Below are positions 41,394-53,700 of a stretch of 64,000 bases of DNA, one piece after another. Under the pieces are notes generated by a model. It saw only the letters and a list, made by a program, of their open reading frames with translations. It made no database searches and was not told the DNA's origin. How positions within the stretch are numbered: the first letter of the stretch is position 1; each line of letters opens with the position of its first letter. Source of the DNA: Camelus bactrianus (taxonomy: Eukaryota > Chordata > Mammalia > Artiodactyla > Camelidae); contig NC_133541.1 in assembly GCF_048773025.1 (NCBI RefSeq), positions 120,373,912 through 120,437,911 of the forward strand, given 5' to 3'. The position numbers and the translations under genes were made by a program.

Positions 41394-41405
41394 CTCAGTT
41401 CTGAG
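41394..41405. other. Short conserved dyad CTCAG-TT-CTGAG
   Basis: The twelve bases CTCAGTTCTGAG form a perfect 5 bp inverted repeat around a TT spacer. The motif recurs in most units. Occasional single changes break one arm (CTCATTTCTGAG, CTCAGTTCGGAG, CTCATTTGTGAG), and these changed forms are themselves inherited by duplicated blocks. A dyad this short could be a protein site or a weak hairpin, or simply a chance part of the unit. Its position beside the CGTCTC stretch is constant. Confidence 0.6.
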
Positions 41406-41457
41406 AGATATGTGTGTGTGAAAGCCGTACTTCAACTAGCTTGTTGGGAACACAATG

Positions 41458-41468
41458 TTTCTTTTCAG
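41458..41468 (+). other. T-rich tract ending in CAG (3' splice acceptor-like)
   Basis: TTTCTTTTCAG fits a pyrimidine tract plus CAG, and a TTCAM sequence lies about 30 bases upstream, at the spacing of a branch site. Many units have this form. Another common class reads TTTCTTTTCACTTGC and loses the AG, and a third has a 2 bp shorter tract. The resemblance probably follows from composition. I see no matching strong donor, only GTAAAAG in the purine-rich tail. There is no evidence here of transcription. Confidence 0.35.
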
Positions 41469-41484
41469 TTGCAATCTCCACTCC

Positions 41485-41496
41485 ATACATATATAT
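41485..41496. other. TA-alternating core of the unit
   Basis: The core CATACATATATATGG is the least stable part of the unit. Variants include a fully palindromic form with CCATATATATATATGG (for example near 4695 and 9170), a shortened CATACATACATATGG (near 12650 and 28310), CATTTATATGG (near 31790, 38260 and 60610), and CATACGTATATATGG (near 36015, 39000 and 59370). Changes here track unit subtype and help to follow duplicated blocks. Confidence 0.75.
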
Positions 41497-41534
41497 GGGG
41501 AGGTACTAGCTCCAACTCGGTTTTACAGTGAAAA

Positions 41535-41540
41535 CTGCAG
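41535..41540. other. Conserved PstI site (CTGCAG), about once per unit
   Basis: CTGCAG lies in GAAAACTGCAGGAACTTC and is kept in the great majority of units. Rare losses include CTACAGG, CTCCAGG and CTGCAAG. Near-universal sites at 248-249 bp spacing predict a clear ladder when genomic DNA of the source species is cut with this enzyme. Confidence 0.8.
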
Positions 41541-41944
41541 GAACTTCAAACCGGCACTAGGAAACAGACTGAGAAACCAGAGTAAAAGTTTCTCCTGCAA
41601 CCCGTTCCCTTTGTGCTAGATGAACGAACGTCTCTCCACATGCTCAGTTCTGAGAGATAATTGTGTGTGAAAGCCGTCCTTCACCTAGCTTGTTGGGAAC
41701 ACAAAGTTTTTTCAGTTGCAAACTGCACTCCATACATATATATGGGTAGGTACTAGCTCCAACTCGGTTTTACAGTGAAAACTGCAGGAATTTCAAACCG
41801 GCACTAGGAAACAGACTGAGATACCAGAGTAAAACTTTCTCCTGCAACCCGTTCCCTTTGTGCTAGATGAACGAACGTCTCTCCACATGCTCATTTCTGA
41901 GAGATAATTGTGTGTAAAAGCCATACTTCACCTAGCTTGTTATG

Positions 41945-44900
41945 AACACAAAGTTTCTTTTCACTTGTAAACTCCACACCATACATATATAAGGGGAGGT
42001 ACTAGCTTCAACTCTGTTTTACAGTGAAAACTGCAGGAACTTCAAACCGTCACTAGGAAACAGACTGAGAAACCAGAGTAAAAGTTTCTCCTGAAAACCG
42101 TTCCCTTTTTGCTAGATGAACGAACGTCTCTCCACATGCTCAATTCTGAGAGATAATTGTGTGTGAATGCCGTCCTTCAACTTGTTTGTTGGGAACACAA
42201 AGTTTCTTTTCAGTAGCAAACTCCAATCCATACATATATATGGGGAGGTACTAGCTCCAACTTGGTTTTACAGAGAAAACTGCAGGAATTTCAAACCGGC
42301 ACTAGGAAACAGACTGAGAAACCAGAGTAAAAGTTTCTCCTTCAACCCGTTCCCTTTGTGCTAGATGAACGAACGTCTCTCCACATGCTCAGTTCTGAGA
42401 GATAATTGTGTGTGAAAGCCGTCCTTCAACTTGTTTGTTGGGTACACAAAGTTTCTTTTCAGTTGCAAACTCCAATCCATACATATATATGGGGAGGTAC
42501 TAGCTCCAACTCGGTTTTACAGAGAAAACTGCAGGAACTTCAAACCGGCGCTAGGAAACAGATGAAGAAACCAGGGTAATTGTTTCTCCTGCAAACGTTT
42601 CCATTTGTGCTAGATGAACGAACGTCTCTATACATGCTCAGTTTTGAGAGATATGTGTGTGTGAAAGCCGTCCTTCACCTAGCTTGCTGGGAACAAAAAG
42701 TTTCTTTTCAGATGCAAATTCCTCTCCATACATATATATGGGGAGGTACTAGCTCCAACTCGTTTTTACAGTGAAAACTGCAGGAACTTCAAACCGGCTC
42801 AAGGAAACACACTGAGAAACCCGAGTAAAAGTTTCTCCTGCAACCCGTTCCCTTTTTGTTAGATGAACGAACGTCTCTCCACATGCTCATTTCAGAGAGA
42901 TAAGTGTGTGTGAAAGCCGTCCTTCACCTAGCTTGTTGAGAACAAAAGTTTCTTCTCAATTGCAAACTCCATTCCATACATTTATATGGGGAGGACCTAG
43001 CTCCAACTCGGTTTTACAGTGAAAACTGCAGGAAATTCAAAACCGCACTAGGAAACAGACTGAGAAACCAGAGAAAATGTTTCTCCTGCAACCCGTTCCC
43101 TTTGTGCTAGATGAACGAATGTCTCTCTAAATGCTCAGTTCTGAGAGATATGTGTGTGTGAAAGCCGTACTTCAACTAGCTTGTTGGGAACACAAAGTTT
43201 CTTTTCAGATGCAAATTCCACTCCATACATATATATGGGGAGGTACTAGCTCCAACTCGGTTTTACAGTGAAAACTGCAGGAACTTCAAACCGGCACTAG
43301 GAAACAGACTGAGAAACCAGAGTAAAATTTTCTCCTGCAACCCGTTCCCTTTGTGCTAGATGAACGAACGTCTCTCCACATGCTCAGTTCTGAGAGATAA
43401 TTGTGTGTGAAAGCCGTCATTCACCTAGCTTGTTGGGAACACAAAGTTTTTTCAGTTGCAAACTGCACTCCATACATATATATGGGTAGGTACTAGCTCC
43501 AACTCGGTTTTACAGTGAAAACTGCAGGAATTTCAAACCGGCACTAGGAAACAGACTGAGATACCAGAGTAAAATTTTCTCCTGCAACCCGTTCCCTTTG
43601 TGCTAGATGAACGAACGTCTCTCCACATGCTCAGTTCTGAGAGATAATTGTGTGTGAAAGCCGTCATTCACCTAGCTTGTTGGGAACACAAAGTTTTTTC
43701 AGTTGCAAACTGCACTCCATACATATATATGGGTAGGTACTAGCTCCAACTCGGTTTTACAGTGAAAACTGCAGGAATTTCAAACCGGCACTAGGAAACA
43801 GACTGAGATACCAGAGTAAAATTTTCTCCTGCAACCCGTTCCCTTTGTGCTAGATGAACGAACGTCTCTCCACATGCTCAGTTCTGAGAGATAAGTGGGT
43901 GTAAAAGCCATAATTCACCTAGCTTGTTGGGAACACAAAGTTTCTTTTCACTTGTAAACTCCGCACCATACATATATATGGGGAGGTACTAGCTTCAACT
44001 CTGTTTTACAGTGAAAACTGCAGGAACTTCAAACCGTCACTAGGAAACAGAATGAGAAACCAGAGTAAAAGTTTCTCCTGAAAACCGTTCCCTTTTTGCT
44101 AGATGAACGAACGTCTCTCCACATGCTCAGTTCTGAGAGATAATTGTGTGTGAATGCCGTCCTTCAACTTGTTTGTTGGGAACACAAAGTTTCTTTTCAG
44201 TAGCAAACTCCAATCCACACATATATATGGGGAGGTACTAGCTCCAACTCGGTTTTACAGTGAAAACTGCAGGAACTTCAAACCGGCACTAGGAAACACA
44301 CTAAGAAACCAGAGTAATTGTTGCTCCTGCAAACCGTTGCTTTGTGCTTGATGAACGAACGTCTATACACATGCTCAGTTCTGAGAGATATGTGTGTGTG
44401 AAAGCCGTACTTCAACTAGCTTGTTGGGAACACAAAATTTCTTTTCAGATGCAAATTCCACTCCATACATATATATGGGGAGGTACTAGCTCCAACTTAG
44501 TTTTACAGTGAAAACTGCAGGAACTTCAAACCGGCGCTAGGAAACAGACTGAGAAACCTGAGTAAAAGTTTCTCCTGCAACCCGTTCCCTTTGTGCTAGA
44601 TGAACGAACGTCTCTCCACATGCTCAGTTCTGTGAGATAATTGTGTGTGAAAGCCGTCCTTCACCTAGCTTGTTGGGAACACAAATTTTTTCAGTTGCAA
44701 ACTGCACTCCATACATATATATGGGTAGGTACTAGCCACAACTCAGTTTTACAGTGAAAACTGCAGGAATTTCAAACCGGCACTAGGAAACAGACTGAGA
44801 TACCAGAGTAAAATTTTCTCCTGCAACCCGTTCCCTTTGTGCTAGATGAACGAACGTCTCTCCACATGCTCAGTTCTGAGAGATAAGTGGGTGTAAAAGC

Positions 44901-45545
44901 CATATTTCACCTAGTTTGTTGGGAACACAAAGTTTCTTTTCACTTGTAAACTCCACTCCATACATATATATTGGGAGGTACTAGCTTCAACTCTGTTTTA
45001 CAGTGAAAACTGCAGGAACTTCAAACCGGCACTAGGAAACAGAATGAGAAAGCAGAGTAAAAGTATCTCCTGCAAACCGTTCCCTTTGTGCTAGATGAAC
45101 GAACGTCTCTCCACATGCTCAGTTCTGAGAGATAATTGTGTGTGAATGCCGTCCTTCAACTTGTTTGTTGGGAACACAAAGTTTCTTTTCAGTAGCAAAC
45201 TCCAATCCACACATATATATGGGGAGGTACTAGCTCCAACTCGGTTTTACAGTGAAAACTGCAGGAACTTCAAACCGGCACTAGGAAACACACTAAGAAA
45301 CCAGAGTAATTGTTGCTCCTGCAAACCGTTGCTTTGTGCTTGATGAACGAACGTCTATACACATGCTCAGTTCTGAGAGATATGTGTGTGTGAAAGCCGT
45401 ACTTCAACTAGCTTGTTGGGAACACAAAATTTCTTTTCAGATGCAAATTCCACTCCATACATATATATGGGGAGGTACTAGCTCCAACTTAGTTTTACAG
45501 TGAAAACTGCAGGAACTTCAAACCGGCGCTAGGAAACAGACTGAG
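41945..45545 (+). repeat. Duplication E, copy 1 (3725 bp offset, 15 units)
   Basis: The text from about 41945 reappears at 45670 and stays in step to about 45545/49271, with only a few single-base differences noticed. One is CCAACTTAG near 44494 against CCAAATTAG near 48219. Another is an extra T in the run near 48410, which moves the offset from 3725 to 3726. Between the copies, 45546-45669 is a patch that matches the unit near 42070-42200 instead. Confidence 0.85.
43362..43855 (+). repeat. Doublet of apparently identical adjacent units (2 x 247 bp)
   Basis: The units 43362-43608 and 43609-43855 share AGCCGTCATTCACC, the shortened T-rich tract and GAGATACCAGAG. I found no difference between them over most of their length. 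The same doublet is carried in the later copies near 47090-47580 and 51310-51800, so it arose before those duplications. Confidence 0.75.
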
Positions 45546-45669
45546 AAACCAGAGTAAAAGTTTCTCCTGAAAACCGTTCCCTTTTTGCTAGATGAACGAA
45601 CGTCTCTCCACATGCTCAATTCTGAGAGATAATTGTGTGTGAATGCCGTCCTTCAACTTGTTTGTTGGG

Positions 45670-48600
45670 AACACAAAGTTTCTTTTCACTTGTAAACTCC
45701 ACACCATACATATATAAGGGGAGGTACTAGCTTCAACTCTGTTTTACAGTGAAAACTGCAGGAACTTCAAACCGTCACTAGGAAACAGACTGAGAAACCA
45801 GAGTAAAAGTTTCTCCTGAAAACCGTTCCCTTTTTGCTAGATGAACGAACGTCTCTCCACATGCTCAATTCTGAGAGATAATTGTGTGTGAATGCCGTCC
45901 TTCAACTTGTTTGTTGGGAACACAAAGTTTCTTTTCAGTAGCAAACTCCAATCCATACATATATATGGGGAGGTACTAGCTCCAACTTGGTTTTACAGAG
46001 AAAACTGCAGGAATTTCAAACCGGCACTAGGAAACAGACTGAGAAACCAGAGTAAAAGTTTCTCCTTCAACCCGTTCCCTTTGTGCTAGATGAACGAACG
46101 TCTCTCCACATGCTCAGTTCTGAGAGATAATTGTGTGTGAAAGCCGTCCTTCAACTTGTTTGTTGGGTACACAAAGTTTCTTTTCAGTTGCAAACTCCAA
46201 TCCATACATATATATGGGGAGGTACTAGCTCCAACTCGGTTTTACAGAGAAAACTGCAGGAACTTCAAACCGGCGCTAGGAAACAGATGAAGAAACCAGG
46301 GTAATTGTTTCTCCTGCAAACGTTTCCATTTGTGCTAGATGAACGAACGTCTCTATACATGCTCAGTTTTGAGAGATATGTGTGTGTGAAAGCCGTCCTT
46401 CACCTAGCTTGCTGGGAACAAAAAGTTTCTTTTCAGATGCAAATTCCTCTCCATACATATATATGGGGAGGTACTAGCTCCAACTCGTTTTTACAGTGAA
46501 AACTGCAGGAACTTCAAACCGGCTCAAGGAAACACACTGAGAAACCCGAGTAAAAGTTTCTCCTGCAACCCGTTCCCTTTTTGTTAGATGAACGAACGTC
46601 TCTCCACATGCTCATTTCAGAGAGATAAGTGTGTGTGAAAGCCGTCCTTCACCTAGCTTGTTGAGAACAAAAGTTTCTTCTCAATTGCAAACTCCATTCC
46701 ATACATTTATATGGGGAGGACCTAGCTCCAACTCGGTTTTACAGTGAAAACTGCAGGAAATTCAAAACCGCACTAGGAAACAGACTGAGAAACCAGAGAA
46801 AATGTTTCTCCTGCAACCCGTTCCCTTTGTGCTAGATGAACGAATGTCTCTCTAAATGCTCAGTTCTGAGAGATATGTGTGTGTGAAAGCCGTACTTCAA
46901 CTAGCTTGTTGGGAACACAAAGTTTCTTTTCAGATGCAAATTCCACTCCATACATATATATGGGGAGGTACTAGCTCCAACTCGGTTTTACAGTGAAAAC
47001 TGCAGGAACTTCAAACCGGCACTAGGAAACAGACTGAGAAACCAGAGTAAAATTTTCTCCTGCAACCCGTTCCCTTTGTGCTAGATGAACGAACGTCTCT
47101 CCACATGCTCAGTTCTGAGAGATAATTGTGTGTGAAAGCCGTCATTCACCTAGCTTGTTGGGAACACAAAGTTTTTTCAGTTGCAAACTGCACTCCATAC
47201 ATATATATGGGTAGGTACTAGCTCCAACTCGGTTTTACAGTGAAAACTGCAGGAATTTCAAACCGGCACTAGGAAACAGACTGAGATACCAGAGTAAAAT
47301 TTTCTCCTGCAACCCGTTCCCTTTGTGCTAGATGAACGAACGTCTCTCCACATGCTCAGTTCTGAGAGATAATTGTGTGTGAAAGCCGTCATTCACCTAG
47401 CTTGTTGGGAACACAAAGTTTTTTCAGTTGCAAACTGCACTCCATACATATATATGGGTAGGTACTAGCTCCAACTCGGTTTTACAGTGAAAACTGCAGG
47501 AATTTCAAACCGGCACTAGGAAACAGACTGAGATACCAGAGTAAAATTTTCTCCTGCAACCCGTTCCCTTTGTGCTAGATGAACGAACGTCTCTCCACAT
47601 GCTCAGTTCTGAGAGATAAGTGGGTGTAAAAGCCATAATTCACCTAGCTTGTTGGGAACACAAAGTTTCTTTTCACTTGTAAACTCCGCACCATACATAT
47701 ATATGGGGAGGTACTAGCTTCAACTCTGTTTTACAGTGAAAACTGCAGGAACTTCAAACCGTCACTAGGAAACAGAATGAGAAACCAGAGTAAAAGTTTC
47801 TCCTGAAAACCGTTCCCTTTTTGCTAGATGAACGAACGTCTCTCCACATGCTCAGTTCTGAGAGATAATTGTGTGTGAATGCCGTCCTTCAACTTGTTTG
47901 TTGGGAACACAAAGTTTCTTTTCAGTAGCAAACTCCAATCCACACATATATATGGGGAGGTACTAGCTCCAACTCGGTTTTACAGTGAAAACTGCAGGAA
48001 CTTCAAACCGGCACTAGGAAACACACTAAGAAACCAGAGTAATTGTTGCTCCTGCAAACCGTTGCTTTGTGCTTGATGAACGAACGTCTATACACATGCT
48101 CAGTTCTGAGAGATATGTGTGTGTGAAAGCCGTACTTCAACTAGCTTGTTGGGAACACAAAATTTCTTTTCAGATGCAAATTCCACTCCATACATATATA
48201 TGGGGAGGTACTAGCTCCAAATTAGTTTTACAGTGAAAACTGCAGGAACTTCAAACCGGCGCTAGGAAACAGACTGAGAAACCTGAGTAAAAGTTTCTCC
48301 TGCAACCCGTTCCCTTTGTGCTAGATGAACGAACGTCTCTCCACATGCTCAGTTCTGTGAGATAATTGTGTGTGAAAGCCGTCCTTCACCTAGCTTGTTG
48401 GGAACACAAATTTTTTTCAGTTGCAAACTGCACTCCATACATATATATGGGTAGGTACTAGCCACAACTCAGTTTTACAGTGAAAACTGCAGGAATTTCA
48501 AACCGGCACTAGGAAACAGACTGAGATACCAGAGTAAAATTTTCTCCTGCAACCCGTTCCCTTTGTGCTAGATGAACGAACGTCTCTCCACATGCTCAGT

Positions 48601-49271
48601 TCTGAGAGATAAGTGGGTGTAAAAGCCATATTTCACCTAGTTTGTTGGGAACACAAAGTTTCTTTTCACTTGTAAACTCCACTCCATACATATATATTGG
48701 GAGGTACTAGCTTCAACACTGTTTTACAGTGAAAACTGCAGGAACTTCAAACCGGCACTAGGAAACAGAATGAGAAAGCAGAGTAAAAGTATCTCCTGCA
48801 AACCGTTCCCTTTGTGCTAGATGAACGAACGTCTCTCCACATGCTCAGTTCTGAGAGATAATTGTGTGTGAATGCCGTCCTTCAACTTGTTTGTTGGGAA
48901 CACAAAGTTTCTTTTCAGTAGCAAACTCCAATCCACACATATATATGGGGAGGTACTAGCTCCAACTCGGTTTTACAGTGAAAACTGCAGGAACTTCAAA
49001 CCGGCACTAGGAAACACACTAAGAAACCAGAGTAATTGTTGCTCCTGCAAACCGTTGCTTTGTGCTTGATGAACGAACGTCTATACACATGCTCAGTTCT
49101 GAGAGATATGTGTGTGTGAAAGCCGTACTTCAACTAGCTTGTTGGGAACACAAAATTTCTTTTCAGATGCAAATTCCACTCCATACATATATATGGGGAG
49201 GTACTAGCTCCAACTTAGTTTTACAGTGAAAACTGCAGGAACTTCAAACCGGCGCTAGGAAACAGACTGAG
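45670..49271 (+). repeat. Duplication E, copy 2 (3725 bp offset, 15 units)
   Basis: This is the partner of 41945-45545. From 46523 onward it is also the first part of the 4219 bp tandem duplication F, so units in this stretch occur three times in the window (for example near 44154, 47879 and 52098). Confidence 0.85.
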
Positions 49272-50741
49272 AAACCTGAGTAAAAGTTTCTCCTGCAACC
49301 CGTTCCCTTTGTGCTAGATGAACGAACGTCTCTCCACATGCTCAGTTCTGTGAGATAATTGTGTGTGAAAGCCGTCCTTCACCTAGCTTGTTGGGAACAC
49401 AAATTTTTTTCAGTTGCAAACTGCACTCCATACATATATATGGGTAGGTACTAGCCACAACTCAGTTTTACAGTGAAAACTGCAGGAATTTCAAACCGGC
49501 ACTAGGAAACAGACTGAGATACCAGAGTAAAATTTTCTCCTGCAACCCGTTCCCTTTGTGCTAGATGAACGAACGTCTCTCCACATGCTCAGTTCTGAGA
49601 GATAAGTGGGTGTAAAAGCCATATTTCACCTAGTTTGTTGGGAACACAAAGTTTCTTTTCACTTGTAAACTCCACTCCATACATATATATGGGGAGGTAC
49701 TAGCTTCAACTCTGTTTTACAGTGAAAACTGCAGGAACTTCAAACCGGCACTAGGAAACAGAATGAGAAAGCAGAGTAAAAGTATCTCCTGCAAACCGTT
49801 CCCTTTGTGCTAGATGAACGAACGTCTCTCCACATGCTCAGTTCTGAGAGATAATTGTGTGTGAAAGCCGTCCTTCACCTAGCTTGTTGGGAACACAAAG
49901 TTTTTTCAGTTGCAAACTGCACTCCATACATATATATGGGTAGGTACTAGCTCCAACTCGGTTTTACAGTGAAAACTGCAGGAATTTCAAACCGGCACTA
50001 GGAAACAGACTGGGATACCAGAGTAAAATTTTCTCCTGCAACCCGTTCCCTTTGTGCTAGATGAACGAACGTCTCTCCACATGCTCATTTCTGAGAGATA
50101 AGTGGGTGTAAAAGCCATAATTCACCTAGCTTGTTGGGAACACAAAGTTTCTTTTCACTTGTAAACTCCACACCATACATATATATGGGGAGGTACTAGC
50201 TTCAACTCTGTTTTACAGTGAAAACTGCAGGAACTTCAAACCGTCACTAGGAAACAGACTGAGAAACCAGAGTAAAAGTTTCTCCTGAAAACCGTTCCCT
50301 TTTTGCTAGATGAACGAACGTCTCTCCACATGCTCAGTTCTGAGAGATAATTGTGTGTGAATGCCGTCCTTCAACTTGTTTGTTGGGAACACAAAGTTTC
50401 TTTTCAGATGCAAACTCCAATCCACACATATATATGGGGAGGTACTAGCTCCAACTCGGTTTTACAGTGAAAACTGCAGGAACTTCAAACCGGCACTAGG
50501 AAACACACTGAGAAAACAGAGTAATTGTTGCTCCTGCAAACCGTTCCTTTGTGCTAGATGAACGATCGTCTCTACACATGCTCAGTTCTGAGAGATATGT
50601 GTGTGTGAAAGCCGTACTTCAACTAGCTTGTTGGGAACACAAAATTTCTTTTCAGATGCAAATTCCACTCCATACATATATATGGGGAGGTACTAGCTCC
50701 AACTTGGTTTTACAGTGAAAACTGCAGGAACTTCAAACCGG
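46523..50741 (+). repeat. Tandem duplication F, copy 1 (4219 bp, 17 units)
   Basis: The stretch beginning GCTCAAGGAAACACACTG is found at 46522 and again 4219 bp later, and the two blocks correspond base for base apart from a handful of changes. Those noticed are AACACTG near 48716 against AACTCTG near 52935, CTTTGTGC near 47077 against CTTTCTGC near 51296, and GAGATAATTG near 48857 against GAGAAAATTG near 53076. Both internal copies of the 4-unit repeat (about 992 bp spacing) are carried along. Confidence 0.9.
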
Positions 50742-53700
50742 CTCAAGGAAACACACTGAGAAACCCGAGTAAAAGTTTCTCCTGCAACCCGTTCCCTTTT
50801 TGTTAGATGAACGAACGTCTCTCCACATGCTCATTTCAGAGAGATAAGTGTGTGTGAAAGCCGTCCTTCACCTAGCTTGTTGAGAACAAAAGTTTCTTCT
50901 CAATTGCAAACTCCATTCCATACATTTATATGGGGAGGACCTAGCTCCAACTCGGTTTTACAGTGAAAACTGCAGGAAATTCAAAACCGCACTAGGAAAC
51001 AGACTGAGAAACCAGAGAAAATGTTTCTCCTGCAACCCGTTCCCTTTGTGCTAGATGAACGAATGTCTCTCTAAATGCTCAGTTCTGAGAGATATGTGTG
51101 TGTGAAAGCCGTACTTCAACTAGCTTGTTGGGAACACAAAGTTTCTTTTCAGATGCAAATTCCACTCCATACATATATATGGGGAGGTACTAGCTCCAAC
51201 TCGGTTTTACAGTGAAAACTGCAGGAACTTCAAACCGGCACTAGGAAACAGACTGAGAAACCAGAGTAAAATTTTCTCCTGCAACCCGTTCCCTTTCTGC
51301 TAGATGAACGAACGTCTCTCCACATGCTCAGTTCTGAGAGATAATTGTGTGTGAAAGCCGTCATTCACCTAGCTTGTTGGGAACACAAAGTTTTTTCAGT
51401 TGCAAACTGCACTCCATACATATATATGGGTAGGTACTAGCTCCAACTCGGTTTTACAGTGAAAACTGCAGGAATTTCAAACCGGCACTAGGAAACAGAC
51501 TGAGATACCAGAGTAAAATTTTCTCCTGCAACCCGTTCCCTTTGTGCTAGATGAACGAACGTCTCTCCACATGCTCAGTTCTGAGAGATAATTGTGTGTG
51601 AAAGCCGTCATTCACCTAGCTTGTTGGGAACACAAAGTTTTTTCAGTTGCAAACTGCACTCCATACATATATATGGGTAGGTACTAGCTCCAACTCGGTT
51701 TTACAGTGAAAACTGCAGGAATTTCAAACCGGCACTAGGAAACAGACTGAGATACCAGAGTAAAATTTTCTCCTGCAACCCGTTCCCTTTGTGCTAGATG
51801 AACGAACGTCTCTCCACATGCTCAGTTCTGAGAGATAAGTGGGTGTAAAAGCCATAATTCACCTAGCTTGTTGGGAACACAAAGTTTCTTTTCACTTGTA
51901 AACTCCGCACCATACATATATATGGGGAGGTACTAGCTTCAACTCTGTTTTACAGTGAAAACTGCAGGAACTTCAAACCGTCACTAGGAAACAGAATGAG
52001 AAACCAGAGTAAAAGTTTCTCCTGAAAACCGTTCCCTTTTTGCTAGATGAACGAACGTCTCTCCACATGCTCAGTTCTGAGAGATAATTGTGTGTGAATG
52101 CCGTCCTTCAACTTGTTTGTTGGGAACACAAAGTTTCTTTTCAGTAGCAAACTCCAATCCACACATATATATGGGGAGGTACTAGCTCCAACTCGGTTTT
52201 ACAGTGAAAACTGCAGGAACTTCAAACCGGCACTAGGAAACACACTAAGAAACCAGAGTAATTGTTGCTCCTGCAAACCGTTGCTTTGTGCTTGATGAAC
52301 GAACGTCTATACACATGCTCAGTTCTGAGAGATATGTGTGTGTGAAAGCCGTACTTCAACTAGCTTGTTGGGAACACAAAATTTCTTTTCAGATGCAAAT
52401 TCCACTCCATACATATATATGGGGAGGTACTAGCTCCAAATTAGTTTTACAGTGAAAACTGCAGGAACTTCAAACCGGCGCTAGGAAACAGACTGAGAAA
52501 CCTGAGTAAAAGTTTCTCCTGCAACCCGTTCCCTTTGTGCTAGATGAACGAACGTCTCTCCACATGCTCAGTTCTGTGAGATAATTGTGTGTGAAAGCCG
52601 TCCTTCACCTAGCTTGTTGGGAACACAAATTTTTTTCAGTTGCAAACTGCACTCCATACATATATATGGGTAGGTACTAGCCACAACTCAGTTTTACAGT
52701 GAAAACTGCAGGAATTTCAAACCGGCACTAGGAAACAGACTGAGATACCAGAGTAAAATTTTCTCCTGCAACCCGTTCCCTTTGTGCTAGATGAACGAAC
52801 GTCTCTCCACATGCTCAGTTCTGAGAGATAAGTGGGTGTAAAAGCCATATTTCACCTAGTTTGTTGGGAACACAAAGTTTCTTTTCACTTGTAAACTCCA
52901 CTCCATACATATATATTGGGAGGTACTAGCTTCAACTCTGTTTTACAGTGAAAACTGCAGGAACTTCAAACCGGCACTAGGAAACAGAATGAGAAAGCAG
53001 AGTAAAAGTATCTCCTGCAAACCGTTCCCTTTGTGCTAGATGAACGAACGTCTCTCCACATGCTCAGTTCTGAGAGAAAATTGTGTGTGAATGCCGTCCT
53101 TCAACTTGTTTGTTGGGAACACAAAGTTTCTTTTCAGTAGCAAACTCCAATCCACACATATATATGGGGAGGTACTAGCTCCAACTCGGTTTTACAGTGA
53201 AAACTGCAGGAACTTCAAACCGGCACTAGGAAACACACTAAGAAACCAGAGTAATTGTTGCTCCTGCAAACCGTTGCTTTGTGCTTGATGAACGAACGTC
53301 TATACACATGCTCAGTTCTGAGAGATATGTGTGTGTGAAAGCCGTACTTCAACTAGCTTGTTGGGAACACAAAATTTCTTTTCAGATGCAAATTCCACTC
53401 CATACATATATATGGGGAGGTACTAGCTCCAACTTAGTTTTACAGTGAAAACTGCAGGAACTTCAAACCGGCGCTAGGAAACAGACTGAGAAACCTGAGT
53501 AAAAGTTTCTCCTGCAACCCGTTCCCTTTGTGCTAGATGAACGAACGTCTCTCCACATGCTCAGTTCTGTGAGATAATTGTGTGTGAAAGCCGTCCTTCA
53601 CCTAGCTTGTTGGGAACACAAATTTTTTTCAGTTGCAAACTGCACTCCATACATATATATGGGTAGGTACTAGCCACAACTCAGTTTTACAGTGAAAACT

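Larger units (their letters stand above)
41373..41621 (+). repeat. Reference satellite unit (249 bp, near consensus)
   Basis: This unit is close to the majority sequence of the array and serves as a reference; the phase is arbitrary, starting at GAACGAACG. In order it carries a CGTCTC site, the dyad CTCAG-TT-CTGAG, a TG-rich stretch, a T-rich tract ending in CAG, a TA-alternating core, a PstI site, and a purine-rich tail followed by CCCGTTCCC. I count six CpGs in it. It has small private differences from its neighbours, for example AATG instead of AAAG before the T-rich tract. Subtypes elsewhere have a 1 bp loss in GGTTTTACAG or a 2 bp loss in the T-rich tract, giving unit lengths of about 247-250 bp. 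Confidence 0.9.
40896..41944 (+). repeat. Satellite units between duplications D and E
   Basis: About four near-consensus units lie here. Two carry the 2 bp shortened T-rich tract (AAAGTTTTTTCAGTTGC), a form that becomes common in the next block, near 43440, 43690, 47170 and 49900. The reference unit is in this stretch. Nothing other than satellite is present. Confidence 0.7.

Noticed and set aside
41535-41565. Pol III B-box in the reverse complement of GGAACTTCAAACCGG
   Set aside because: The reverse complement begins GGTTTGAA, but the spacing to the closing CC is wrong and no A-box is seen at the right distance. I do not support a tRNA-derived origin.
41587-41621. CENP-B box-like sequence
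   Set aside because: CCCGTTCC and the nearby ACGAACG recall pieces of the box on the opposite strand, but the spacing and the central required bases do not fit. The other candidate, ANNCGGG in GCAAACGGGCGC units, lacks the TTCG half.
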